A stretch of DNA of 9,913 bases from Bacteroidia bacterium (lineage in GTDB: Bacteria; Bacteroidota; Bacteroidia; UKL13-3): contig JAKRSG010000253.1 in assembly GCA_022402405.1 (NCBI GenBank), forward strand, positions 1 to 9,913, given 5' to 3'. The notes under the pieces were generated by a model, which ran no database searches, was not told the DNA's origin, and saw only the letters and a list, made by a program, of their open reading frames with translations. Shown one piece after another: positions 1-5,810 of this stretch (positions are counted from its first letter, which is position 1; every line of letters begins with the position of its first letter). A program made the translations under genes and the position numbers.

Positions 1-184
1 GGTAAGAACAAGAAAAGAGGTTCGTAGACCTGATGGATCTTACATTCGTTTCGACGATAACTCATGTGTATTATTAAATGCACAAGATGAGCCACGTGCA
101 ACTCGTATTTTCGGGCCAGTGGCTCGTGAATTGAGAGAAAAGCAATTCATGAAAATTGTTTCATTAGCTCCGGAGGTATTATAA
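1..184 (+). CDS. rplN: 50S ribosomal protein L14 (uL14), 3' part only
   Basis: This is the C-terminal 60 residues of L14; the 5' half lies off the left edge and the first complete codon begins at base 2. L14 sits at the subunit interface of the 50S subunit and contributes to bridges with 16S rRNA. The visible peptide contains the family blocks EVRRPDGSYIRFDDN, then a segment ending in RIFGPVARELR, and it ends KIVSLAPEVL, the normal L14 terminus. A full bacterial L14 is about 122 residues, so roughly half is present. The stop codon TAA (182-184) is one base before the rplX ATG, so the two are certainly co-transcribed and probably translationally coupled. The last codons also carry the Shine-Dalgarno-like GGAGG used by rplX. 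Confidence 0.96.
   Translation, partial: VRTRKEVRRPDGSYIRFDDNSCVLLNAQDEPRATRIFGPVARELREKQFMKIVSLAPEVL
172..176 (+). promoter_or_regulatory. Shine-Dalgarno-like site for rplX
   Basis: GGAGG lies inside the last codons of rplN, nine bases before the rplX ATG at 186. It is a full anti-SD match at a usable distance, which is uncommon in this cluster. Because the same bases encode Pro-Glu-Val in L14, the match might partly reflect codon choice. Confidence 0.5.
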
Positions 185-185
185 T

Positions 186-524
186 ATGGAAAGAAAATTC
201 AACAGCCAATCTAAGCGCCATGTTAAGAAGGGCGATATGGTTCAAGTTATTGCCGGAGATGATAAAGGCAAAAAAGGACGTATTATTGAAATCGTTTCCG
301 ACAGCAATCGTGCTGTAGTGGAAGGTGTAAATATTGTTAGCCGTCACACCAAACCGAATGCACAAAACCAAAATGGTGGAATCATTAAAAAAGAAGCTCC
401 TGTTCACATTTCTAACCTAAAGGTTGTAGACAAATCTGGTACTGCAACTCGTGTGGGAAGAAAATTAAACGACAAGGGTAAAATGGTTCGTGTTTCTAAG
501 AAGTCTGGTGAAATTATAGATTAA
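186..524 (+). CDS. rplX: 50S ribosomal protein L24 (uL24)
   Basis: L24 is an assembly initiator of the 50S subunit that binds the 5' domain of 23S rRNA and lies near the exit of the peptide tunnel. The 112-residue product has the KOW motif at residues 14-40 (VKKGDMVQVIAGDDKGKKGR), followed by VEGVNIVSRHTKPN and the GGIIKKEAPVHISN block, in the order expected for the family. The length is slightly above the typical 100-105 residues, with a short basic N-terminal lead-in. The ATG at 186 is chosen because it follows the rplN stop by one base and is preceded by GGAGG. Gene order rplN-rplX-rplE is the universal spc order. Nothing in the protein looks unusual. Confidence 0.98.
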   Translation: MERKFNSQSKRHVKKGDMVQVIAGDDKGKKGRIIEIVSDSNRAVVEGVNIVSRHTKPNAQNQNGGIIKKEAPVHISNLKVVDKSGTATRVGRKLNDKGKMVRVSKKSGEIID

Positions 525-529
525 GGAGA
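523..529 (+). promoter_or_regulatory. Strong Shine-Dalgarno site for rplE
   Basis: AAGGAGA begins inside the rplX stop codon and ends five bases before the rplE ATG at 535. It is the best canonical ribosome binding site in the window and supports this start codon. Confidence 0.7.
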
Positions 530-534
530 TTTTT

Positions 535-1083
535 ATGTATACACCTAGATTAAAAGAAAAATATACAAAGCAGATTGTTCCTGCCATGCAAGAAAAGTTT
601 GGCTACAGGAATAGTATGATGGTGCCTAAATTATTAAAGATTTGCATCAATCAAGGAATTGGTCAGGCCGTTGCTGATAAGAAATTAGTTGATCAAGCTA
701 TTGAAGAATTATCCTTAATAGCTGGTCAGAGAGCTGTAGGAACTCGTTCTAAGAAAGATATTTCTAATTTCAAATTAAGAAAAAATGTTCCTATTGGAAC
801 AAGAGTAACTTTACGTGGAGATAGAATGTATGAATTTTTAGATAGATTGATTTCTGTATCATTACCACGTGTACGTGATTTCCAAGGTTTGAAACTTAAA
901 GGTTTCGACGGAAGAGGAAATTACAATATGGGAGTAACTGAACAAATCATTTTCCCTGAAATCGTAATGGAAAAAGTAACTCGTATCAATGGTATGGATA
1001 TTACATTTGTAACATCTGCAACTAATGATGAGCAATGCTTAGAGTTATTGAAAGAGTTTGGTTTCCCATTCAAAAAATCGTAA
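535..1083 (+). CDS. rplE: 50S ribosomal protein L5 (uL5)
   Basis: L5 binds 5S rRNA and helps place it, with L18, in the central protuberance of the 50S subunit; it also touches the P-site tRNA region and S13. The 182-residue product is the normal bacterial length (about 180). It starts with PRLKEKY, has the L5 signature region LLKICINQGIGQA at about 33-45, the block GQRAVGTRSKKDISNFKLR at 64-82, and the conserved SLPRVRDFQGL at 109-119. The C-terminal segment ITFVTSATNDEQCLELLKEFG is also typical. In E. coli the S8 repressor acts on the mRNA at the start of rplE. Here there are only ten bases between rplX and rplE, and I see no comparable structure at this junction. Confidence 0.98.
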   Translation: MYTPRLKEKYTKQIVPAMQEKFGYRNSMMVPKLLKICINQGIGQAVADKKLVDQAIEELSLIAGQRAVGTRSKKDISNFKLRKNVPIGTRVTLRGDRMYEFLDRLISVSLPRVRDFQGLKLKGFDGRGNYNMGVTEQIIFPEIVMEKVTRINGMDITFVTSATNDEQCLELLKEFGFPFKKS

Positions 1084-1093
1084 TTAAATAAAG

Positions 1094-1363
1094 ATGGCAA
1101 AAGAATCAATCAAAGCACGTCAGCGCAAAAGAGAAAGAATGGTAGCTCAATTTGCTGCCAAGCGTGAGGCTTTAAAGAAAGCAAATGATTCAGCAGGATT
1201 ACAAAAGTTACCTCGTAACGCTTCTCCTGTTCGTTTAAAGAATCGTTGCAAAATTACTGGTCGTCCAAAAGGTTATATGAAAGATTTTGGTATCTGCCGT
1301 AATCAATTCAGAGAATTAGCCTTAATGGGTAAAATTCCAGGAGTAACCAAAGCTAGCTGGTAA
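1094..1363 (+). CDS. rpsN: 30S ribosomal protein S14 (uS14), long zinc-free form
   Basis: S14 is a late-assembling protein of the 30S head. The 89-residue product belongs to the long class (89-101 residues), not the 61-residue zinc-ribbon class. The core NRCKITGRPKGYMKDFG (50-66), then FRELALMGKIPGVTKASW, is diagnostic. In the zinc form this region holds two CxxC pairs. Here only one cysteine of each pair survives (C52 and C68), with Thr55 and Gln71 at the partner positions, so a zinc site should not form. The start at 1094 follows rplE by ten bases and has no Shine-Dalgarno sequence. It is followed by an unusually long gap of 130 bases before rpsH. Confidence 0.98.
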   Translation: MAKESIKARQRKRERMVAQFAAKREALKKANDSAGLQKLPRNASPVRLKNRCKITGRPKGYMKDFGICRNQFRELALMGKIPGVTKASW

Positions 1364-1383
1364 TTGTAATAAAAAAATTTGGT

Positions 1384-1417
1384 AAGGGATGCGAGTTGTT
1401 GTATATTCGCAGCCCTT
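1384..1417 (+). promoter_or_regulatory. Stem-loop between rpsN and rpsH (first of two)
   Basis: The RNA can form an 11-pair stem plus one G-U: AAGGG (1384-1388) with CCCTT (1413-1417), an A-G mismatch, then TGCGA (1390-1394) with TCGCA (1407-1411), closed by a G-U and a loop of about ten bases. It is followed by TTTAATTGT rather than a run of T, so it is a poor intrinsic terminator. It might act as an attenuator, a processing site or an mRNA-stability element. The pairing is seen directly; the role is inference. Confidence 0.55.
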
Positions 1418-1435
1418 TAATTGTATAAAACTATA

Positions 1436-1479
1436 ACTCAATCAGTAAGAGTAAAAGCCTTGGCTAACTACTGGTGAGT
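1436..1479 (+). promoter_or_regulatory. Long bulged stem-loop in the rpsH leader (candidate autoregulatory site)
   Basis: ACTCA (1436-1440) pairs with TGAGT (1475-1479); A1441 is bulged; T1442 pairs with G1474; CAGTA (1443-1447) pairs with TACTG (1469-1473). The apex holds AGCC/GGCT (1456-1465), which could form a CUUG-type tetraloop hairpin. The helix ends 14 bases before the rpsH ATG, so it could control ribosome access. An S8 feedback site is plausible because S8 binds a bulged helix in 16S rRNA and in its own operon mRNA, and TAAG on the 5' strand and CTACTG on the 3' strand resemble parts of the 16S helix 21 core. That assignment is inference. Confidence 0.5.
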
Positions 1480-1493
1480 AAAAACAAAAACAT

Positions 1494-1892
1494 ATGACAG
1501 ATCCAATATCAGATTATTTAACTAGGCTTCGTAATGCGATCAAGGCAAATCATCGCATTGTTGAAATCCCAAGCTCCAAATTAAAAAAGGAGATCACCCG
1601 TGTACTATTTGAAAAAGGGTACATTTTAAACTACAAATTTGAAGATGTAGTAAATCATCAGGGTGTAATTAAAATTGCGTTGAAGTACCATCCGGTAACT
1701 AAAACATCCGCTATCAAAAGTTTAGAAAGAATTAGCCGTCCAGGTTTACGTAGATACGCAGGCGTAGAAAATATGCCACGTGTTATCAATGGTATGGGTG
1801 TTGCTATCGTAACTACTTCTAAAGGAGTTATGACAGACAAAGAAGCTCGTAACCAAAATGTTGGTGGTGAAGTATTATGTTACGTGTATTAA
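1494..1892 (+). CDS. rpsH: 30S ribosomal protein S8 (uS8)
   Basis: S8 is a primary 16S rRNA-binding protein that organises the central domain of the 30S subunit by binding helix 21. In E. coli it is also the translational repressor of the spc operon. The 132-residue product is the usual length. It begins TDPISDYLTRLRNAIKA, as S8 proteins do, and carries the C-terminal signature IVTTSKGVMTDKEARNQNVG at about 105-124, then GGEVLCYVY, including the Ser/Thr-rich RNA-binding loop. The ATG at 1494 is supported by this conserved N-terminus. There is no Shine-Dalgarno sequence; the preceding bases are A-rich. The structured leader upstream makes this the most likely regulated start within the spc half. 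Confidence 0.98.
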   Translation: MTDPISDYLTRLRNAIKANHRIVEIPSSKLKKEITRVLFEKGYILNYKFEDVVNHQGVIKIALKYHPVTKTSAIKSLERISRPGLRRYAGVENMPRVINGMGVAIVTTSKGVMTDKEARNQNVGGEVLCYVY

Positions 1893-1897
1893 TAAAT

Positions 1898-1903
1898 AGG
1901 AGA
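1898..1903 (+). promoter_or_regulatory. Strong Shine-Dalgarno site for rplF
   Basis: AGGAGA lies eight bases before the rplF ATG at 1912, in the 19-base gap after rpsH. It supports the chosen start and is one of only three strong sites in the window. Confidence 0.65.
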
Positions 1904-1911
1904 AAAGAATT

Positions 1912-2466
1912 ATGTCACGTATAGGAAAAGCACTTATTAAACTACCAGCTGGAGTAGATGTAAAAGTTTCAAATAGCAATGTTGTAACAGTTAAAGGACC
2001 AAAAGGTGAATTAACTCAACAATTAGATGCAGACATTACATTAGAAATTGTTGATGGAAACATTCAATTAAACAGAGCAACCGATCAAAAGCGTCATAAA
2101 GCGTTACACGGTTTGTATCGTTCATTAGTAAATAACATGGTTACAGGAGTAACCCAAGGATATAAAAAACGTCAAGAATTAGTGGGTGTTGGTTACAAAG
2201 CCACTAACGATGGAAATATTTTAGATTTAACTTTAGGATTCTCTCACCATATTTATTTTGAAATTCCGAAGGAATTATCTGTTAAAACAGAACAAGATAA
2301 GGGTAAAAATCCAATTGTTACATTAGAAGGTATCGATAAACAATTGATTGGTCAGGTTGCAGCAAAGATTCGTTCGTTACGTGCACCAGAGCCATACAAA
2401 GGTAAAGGTATCAAGTTTGAAGGTGAAGTATTAAGAAGAAAAGCGGGTAAAACTGCTTCTAAATAA
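1912..2466 (+). CDS. rplF: 50S ribosomal protein L6 (uL6)
   Basis: L6 binds 23S rRNA near the sarcin-ricin loop and the factor-binding site. The 184-residue product fits the family length (about 177-185). It has the typical start SRIGK and two similar alpha/beta L6 domains, roughly residues 10-82 and 90-165. The first includes VTVKGPKGEL (25-34). The second ends in the signature PEPYKGKGIKFEGE (159-172), followed by the basic tail LRRKAGKTASK. The gap to rplR is ten bases. Order rpsH-rplF-rplR-rpsE matches the standard spc operon. No unusual substitutions stand out. Confidence 0.98.
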   Translation: MSRIGKALIKLPAGVDVKVSNSNVVTVKGPKGELTQQLDADITLEIVDGNIQLNRATDQKRHKALHGLYRSLVNNMVTGVTQGYKKRQELVGVGYKATNDGNILDLTLGFSHHIYFEIPKELSVKTEQDKGKNPIVTLEGIDKQLIGQVAAKIRSLRAPEPYKGKGIKFEGEVLRRKAGKTASK

Positions 2467-2476
2467 AAATTGAGCC

Positions 2477-2821
2477 ATGTTTAGTAAAGAAATAAGAAGA
2501 AAAAAAATCCGTGCCCGTATCCGCAGCCGCGTATCTGGTACAGCTCAAAAACCTCGTTTGTCGGTATTTAGGAGCAATAAATATATTTACGCTCAATTAA
2601 TTGACGATGTAAACGGTAAAACATTAGTTTCTACATCATCAAGAGCATTAACTGAAAAAGTTAACAAGGTTGATTCATCTGTTGAAGTTGGTAAAACTTT
2701 AGCTCAAAAAGCATTAGCTTCAGGAATTACTGAGGTAGTATTTGATAGAGGTGGATATTTGTATCATGGTCGTGTGAAAGCTTTGGCTGATGGTGCAAGA
2801 GAAGGCGGACTTAAATTTTAA
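2477..2821 (+). CDS. rplR: 50S ribosomal protein L18 (uL18)
   Basis: L18 binds 5S rRNA and, with L5, mediates its attachment to 23S rRNA in the central protuberance. The 114-residue product is normal in size. A basic N-terminal arm (IRRKKIRARIRSRVSGTAQ, 6-24) precedes the core block KPRLSVFRSNKYIYAQLIDD (25-44). The C-terminus FDRGGYLYHGRVKALADGAR, followed by EGGLKF, is the strongest family mark. The ATG at 2477 is the first in-frame start after the rplF stop and gives the expected basic arm. No Shine-Dalgarno sequence is seen (the preceding bases are AAAATTGAGCC), so translation may depend on coupling with rplF or an unstructured leader. Confidence 0.97.
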   Translation: MFSKEIRRKKIRARIRSRVSGTAQKPRLSVFRSNKYIYAQLIDDVNGKTLVSTSSRALTEKVNKVDSSVEVGKTLAQKALASGITEVVFDRGGYLYHGRVKALADGAREGGLKF

Positions 2822-2838
2822 TTTTAGAAAGAAGAAGT

Positions 2839-3360
2839 ATGTCAACAGCAAATATTAAAAAAGTAAAAACCACCGATATCGAATTAAAAGAGAAGGTTGT
2901 TTCTATCAATCGTGTTGCTAAAGTAACAAAAGGTGGTAGAACATTTAGTTTCTCTGCCTTGGTAGTAGTAGGAGATGGTAATGGTATAGTGGGTTATGGT
3001 TTAGGAAAATCTTTAGAGGTAACAGATGCTATTTCTAAAGGTGTAGATGATGCCAAAAAGAACTTAATTAAGGTTCCTGTTTTAAAAGGAACAGTTCCTC
3101 ATGAGCAATTAGGAAAATATGGTGGTGGTAGAGTATTCTTAAAGCCAGCAGCTCATGGAACAGGAGTAATTGCGGGTGGTGCGATGCGTGCAGTGTTAGA
3201 AAGTGCCGGTGTAACCGACGTACTTGCTAAATCTAAAGGCTCATCAAACCCACACAATGTGGTTAAGGCTACTATTAATGCTTTACTTGAAATGCGTGAT
3301 GCGTTCACAGTAGCTCAACAAAGAGGTATTAGTTTAAAGAAAGTTTTTAACGGCCAATAA
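2839..3360 (+). CDS. rpsE: 30S ribosomal protein S5 (uS5)
   Basis: S5 lies at the 30S mRNA entry side next to S4 and S8 and affects decoding accuracy. The 173-residue product is close to the usual 165-175. It has the double-stranded-RNA-binding-like N-terminal domain with KVTKGGRTFSFSALVVVGDG at 28-47; K31, G32, G33 and R34 form the loop where spectinomycin-resistance changes occur in E. coli, and here it is wild-type-like. GYGLGKSLEVTDAISKG follows at 53-69. The C-terminal domain carries GTGVIAGGAMRAVLESAG and SSNPHNVVKATINAL. The gap to rplR is 17 bases and contains purine-rich GAAAGAAGAAG, a weak ribosome-binding signal at best. The rpmD start follows four bases after the stop. Confidence 0.98.
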   Translation: MSTANIKKVKTTDIELKEKVVSINRVAKVTKGGRTFSFSALVVVGDGNGIVGYGLGKSLEVTDAISKGVDDAKKNLIKVPVLKGTVPHEQLGKYGGGRVFLKPAAHGTGVIAGGAMRAVLESAGVTDVLAKSKGSSNPHNVVKATINALLEMRDAFTVAQQRGISLKKVFNGQ

Positions 3361-3364
3361 TACG

Positions 3365-3544
3365 ATGGAAAAGTATAAAATCACACAAGTAAAAAGTACC
3401 ATCGATAGAATGGAAGGTCAAAAGCGCACCATGCGTGCCTTAGGATTTACCAAATTAAACCAGAGCAAAGAAGTGGAAGGTACACCACAAATCATGGGAA
3501 TGATTAATAAAGTAGCTCATTTGTTAAAAATAGAAAAAATCTAA
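3365..3544 (+). CDS. rpmD: 50S ribosomal protein L30 (uL30)
   Basis: This is a small gene of 59 codons plus a TAA stop. The product begins MEKYKITQVKSTIDRMEGQK, continues RTMRALGFTKLNQ, and ends in a helix with MGMINKVAHLLKIEKI. L30 proteins of about 59 residues show the same plan: a beta strand carrying xITQVKS, then the TMRALGLxK helix, then a MIxKVxHL helix near the C-terminus. L30 binds 23S rRNA on the solvent side of the 50S subunit. It lies exactly where expected, between rpsE (gap 4 bases) and rplO (gap 13 bases). There is no room for a Shine-Dalgarno site outside rpsE, so coupling to rpsE is likely. Confidence 0.96.
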   Translation: MEKYKITQVKSTIDRMEGQKRTMRALGFTKLNQSKEVEGTPQIMGMINKVAHLLKIEKI

Positions 3545-3557
3545 TAAGAGATTAGCA

Positions 3558-4004
3558 ATGAAATTACATACATTAAAGCCTGCAAGTGGTTCAACCCACA
3601 AAGAAGGTAAGAGAGTAGGTAGAGGAGAAGGAAGTGGTAAAGGCGGTACCGCTGCACGTGGTCACAAAGGTGCAGGTTCTAGAAGTGGTACAAGTACAAA
3701 GCGTGGTTTTGAGGGTGGTCAAATGCCTTTATACCGTCGTGTACCTAAGTTTGGTTTCAAAAACCTTAACCGTGTGGAGTATGCTCCAATCAATTTAGAT
3801 AAATTACAAGAATTAGCAGATAGTGGAATCACTAAGATAGATAATGCTATACTTAGGGATAACGGTCTAATAGGTAAAAAGGATTTAGTTAAGATTTTAG
3901 GTCGTGGCGAATTAAAAGCTGCTATTGAAATTAAAGCTGATAAATTCTCTACTGCTGCACAAAAAGCTGTAGAAGCTGCAGGTGGCTCTATCACGACTAA
4001 TTAA
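3558..4004 (+). CDS. rplO: 50S ribosomal protein L15 (uL15)
   Basis: L15 is a late-stage 50S assembly protein that threads a long extension into 23S rRNA. The 148-residue product is the standard length. The N-terminal half is the typical glycine- and basic-rich extension: LHTLKPASGSTHKEGKRVGR (3-22), then GSGKGGTAARGHKGAGSRSG (25-44), then FEGGQMPLYRRVPKFGF. The C-terminal globular domain carries the family signature around VKILGRGELKAAIEIKADKF (111-130), then STAAQKAVEAAGGSI. The gap from rpmD is 13 bases (AAGAGATTAGCA, weakly SD-like). It precedes secY, as in nearly all bacteria. Confidence 0.98.
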   Translation: MKLHTLKPASGSTHKEGKRVGRGEGSGKGGTAARGHKGAGSRSGTSTKRGFEGGQMPLYRRVPKFGFKNLNRVEYAPINLDKLQELADSGITKIDNAILRDNGLIGKKDLVKILGRGELKAAIEIKADKFSTAAQKAVEAAGGSITTN

Positions 4005-4031
4005 TTTTAACTTTTAATATTTCCAACACAG

Positions 4032-5393
4032 GTGAAGAAATTAATAGAAACATTTCAAAACATTTACAGAATAGAAGAGCTAAGATATAAATTAGCAATC
4101 ACGTTCTGGATGTTATTGGCTTACCGTTTGGGTACATATGTAACACTTCCGGGTGTTGATCCAAACATGTTACAAGGTTCGGCTCAACAGGCAGATGGTG
4201 GAATTTTTGGATTAATTAACATGTTTGCCGGTGGGGCTTTTGCCAGAGGTTCAATTTTTGCCTTGGGTATTATGCCTTATATTTCTGCATCCATTGTTGT
4301 TCAGTTAATGAGTTTAGCTGTTCCATCATTCCAAAAGATGCAAAAGGAGGGAGAAGACGGAAGAAGAAAGATTAATCAAATCACTCGTTATTTAACTATT
4401 GCAATCACTGCTGTTCAAGCCATTGGATTCTTAATAAATTTAAAATCTGAAAATCCTCAGGCTGTATTATCTATAACAAATCCAGCAGAAATGTCTGACT
4501 TTGTATTCATGTTAAGCTCTGTTATTATTTTAACTTCGAGTACCATGTTTGTTATGTGGTTGGGAGAAAGAATTACAGAAAAGGGAATTGGTAATGGTAT
4601 CTCATTAATTATTATGATTGGAATCATAGCTCGTTTACCTTTTGCTTTGAAGGAAGAATTCGATTTTAAATTGAGTGAAAGTGGTGGTGGATTAGTAATA
4701 TTCTTGGTTGAATTAGCAGCATTGTTTGCGGTTGTAATGATCACTATTCTTTTGGTTCAAGGTACTAGAAAGATTCCTGTACAATACGCTAAAAGAGTTG
4801 TTGGTAATCGTCAGTACGGAGGGGTAAGACAATATATACCGTTAAAGGTAAATGCTGCAGGTGTAATGCCAATTATCTTTGCACAAGCCTTGATGTTTAT
4901 CCCTTCAACTGTTGCACAATTTTTCCCTAATTATGAAGCCATGCAAGGTGTTATGGGTGCATTTATCAATCCAATGGGTTGGACTTACAACATTACATTC
5001 GCGATCTTGATTATTGTATTTACATATTTCTACACCGCAATATCAGTGAATTCAAATCAAATTTCAGACGACATGAAACGTAATGGTGGATTTATTCCTG
5101 GAGTGAAACCTGGACGAGCTACTTCTGATTTCATAGATAATGTGATGTCTAGAATTACTTTACCTGGTGCAATATTTTTAGCTTTCGTAGCCATATTGCC
5201 ATCTTTAGCTAATGTTCTTAATATAAACAGTCAGTTTGCACAGTTTTATGGTGGAACAAGTTTGTTGATTATGGTTGGTGTTGTTTTGGATACATTACAA
5301 CAAATTGAAAGTCATTTAATGATGCGTCACTACGATGGTTTGATGAAGTCGGGTAGGATAAAAGGTAGAAATGCTGTAGGTGCAGGGGTTTAA
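4032..5393 (+). CDS. secY: Preprotein translocase subunit SecY
   Basis: SecY is the pore-forming subunit of the SecYEG channel that exports or inserts proteins across the inner membrane. The 453-residue product has ten hydrophobic segments, at roughly 18-38, 74-97, 118-137, 155-177, 186-204, 218-243, 272-293, 318-338, 373-393 and 406-425. A plug region lies near 56-72. Signatures include GIMPYISASIVVQLM (79-93), the cytosolic loops GERITEKGIGNGIS (178-191) and RKIPVQYAKR (246-255), and NGGFIPGVKPG (351-361). The start is GTG at 4032: it gives the N-terminus MKKLIETFQNIYRIEELR, typical of Bacteroidetes SecY, and no ATG fits nearby. It is the last gene before the infA promoter; no map or adk gene follows. 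Confidence 0.98.
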   Translation: MKKLIETFQNIYRIEELRYKLAITFWMLLAYRLGTYVTLPGVDPNMLQGSAQQADGGIFGLINMFAGGAFARGSIFALGIMPYISASIVVQLMSLAVPSFQKMQKEGEDGRRKINQITRYLTIAITAVQAIGFLINLKSENPQAVLSITNPAEMSDFVFMLSSVIILTSSTMFVMWLGERITEKGIGNGISLIIMIGIIARLPFALKEEFDFKLSESGGGLVIFLVELAALFAVVMITILLVQGTRKIPVQYAKRVVGNRQYGGVRQYIPLKVNAAGVMPIIFAQALMFIPSTVAQFFPNYEAMQGVMGAFINPMGWTYNITFAILIIVFTYFYTAISVNSNQISDDMKRNGGFIPGVKPGRATSDFIDNVMSRITLPGAIFLAFVAILPSLANVLNINSQFAQFYGGTSLLIMVGVVLDTLQQIESHLMMRHYDGLMKSGRIKGRNAVGAGV

Positions 5394-5405
5394 TTAAATA
5401 AATCG

Positions 5406-5435
5406 TTGACAATTACAAATTTTATGCTATTTTTG
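5406..5435 (+). promoter_or_regulatory. Bacteroidetes-type promoter upstream of infA
   Basis: TTGAC at 5406-5410 (TTG 5406-5408) and TATTTTTG at 5428-5435 are separated by 19 bases, counted from the end of TTG to the TA. This exactly fits the Bacteroidetes sigma-ABfr consensus, a -33 TTG/TTTG box and a -7 TAnnTTTG box spaced about 19-21. The expected transcription start is around 5440, which would give a 5' leader of only about 15 bases before the infA ATG at 5455. It lies in the 61-base gap after secY, so the alpha-type genes can probably be transcribed separately from the spc genes as well as by read-through. Confidence 0.75.
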
Positions 5436-5454
5436 CTGCCCTTTTTAGGATAAT

Positions 5455-5673
5455 ATGCCAAAACAGTCATTAATAAAACAAGACGGTACCATAACAGAAT
5501 CGCTAAGTAATGCGATGTTTAGAGTGCAGTTGGAAAATGGGCACGAGGTGATTGCCCATATCTCAGGTAAGATGCGTATGCATTACATAAAGATTTTACC
5601 AGGAGATAAAGTGTCGATAGAAATGTCGCCATATGATCTATCAAAAGGAAGAATTATTTACAGATACAAATAA
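5455..5673 (+). CDS. infA: Translation initiation factor IF-1
   Basis: IF-1 binds the 30S A site during initiation and works with IF-2 and IF-3 to place the initiator tRNA. The 72-residue product is the exact family length and is a single OB-fold (S1-like) domain: KQDGTITESLSNAMFRVQLE at 8-27, then NGHEVIAHISGKMRMHYIKI (28-47), LPGDKVSIEMSPYDLSKGRI (48-67) and a short IYRYK end. AGGA lies four bases upstream of the ATG, a weak and close Shine-Dalgarno match. The gene follows directly behind the predicted promoter and is 12 bases ahead of rpmJ. The map gene, found between secY and infA in some bacteria including Bacteroides relatives, is absent here. Confidence 0.98.
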   Translation: MPKQSLIKQDGTITESLSNAMFRVQLENGHEVIAHISGKMRMHYIKILPGDKVSIEMSPYDLSKGRIIYRYK

Positions 5674-5685
5674 ATAACTGGTAAA

Positions 5686-5802
5686 ATGAAAATCAGAGCA
5701 TCGGTAAAAAAACGCAGTGAAGACTGCATTATCGTAAAGCGTAAAGGAAGAGTTTACGTAATTAATAAAAAGAACCCTAAGTTTAAACAACGTCAAGGAT
5801 AA
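5686..5802 (+). CDS. rpmJ: 50S ribosomal protein L36 (bL36), zinc-free form
   Basis: This 38-codon gene encodes a product that begins MKIRASVKKRSEDC and ends NPKFKQRQG, aligning without gaps to E. coli L36 (also 38 residues). L36 binds 23S rRNA near domains II and VI. In the zinc form the ligands are C11, C14, C27 and H33. Here the positions are Ser11, Cys14, Asn27 and Phe33, so three of four ligands are lost and the protein cannot hold zinc in the usual way. Such C-minus forms are common in Bacteroidetes. The gene follows infA by 12 bases, the usual infA-rpmJ-rpsM order. Its UAA stop falls within the loop of a predicted stem-loop. Confidence 0.96.
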   Translation: MKIRASVKKRSEDCIIVKRKGRVYVINKKNPKFKQRQG

Positions 5803-5810
5803 CCTTCGAC
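5792..5810 (+). promoter_or_regulatory. Stem-loop spanning the rpmJ stop codon, before rpsM
   Basis: GTC (5792-5794) pairs with GAC (5808-5810) and AAGG (5795-5798) pairs with CCTT (5803-5806), leaving C5807 bulged and a four-base loop ATAA (5799-5802) that contains the rpmJ stop codon. A competing pairing, TCGA (5806-5809) with TCGA (5816-5819), uses the same 3' arm. In E. coli, S4 represses the alpha operon by binding a pseudoknot in the rpsM leader. Whether this shorter structure has any such role is inference; I could not build a pseudoknot here. Confidence 0.35.

Noticed and set aside
147..407. Minus-strand open frames opposite rplN/rplX, rplE, rpsH, rplO, secY, rpsM/rpsK and rpoA.
   Set aside because: None resembles a known family, all lie opposite strongly conserved ribosomal, secY or rpoA genes, and their composition fits antisense shadows of AT-rich coding DNA.
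1374..1381. AAAATTTG after rpsN as a possible -7 box for an rpsH promoter.
   Set aside because: The essential TA is missing and no TTG lies at the right distance; the only nearby TTG (1364-1366) is seven bases away.
1462..1471. GGCTAACTAC resembles the 16S rRNA segment before the 530 loop, suggesting an rRNA fragment or S4-site mimic.
   Set aside because: The identity covers only about ten bases and the flanks do not continue as 16S rRNA, so chance is likely; the paired structure explains the region better.
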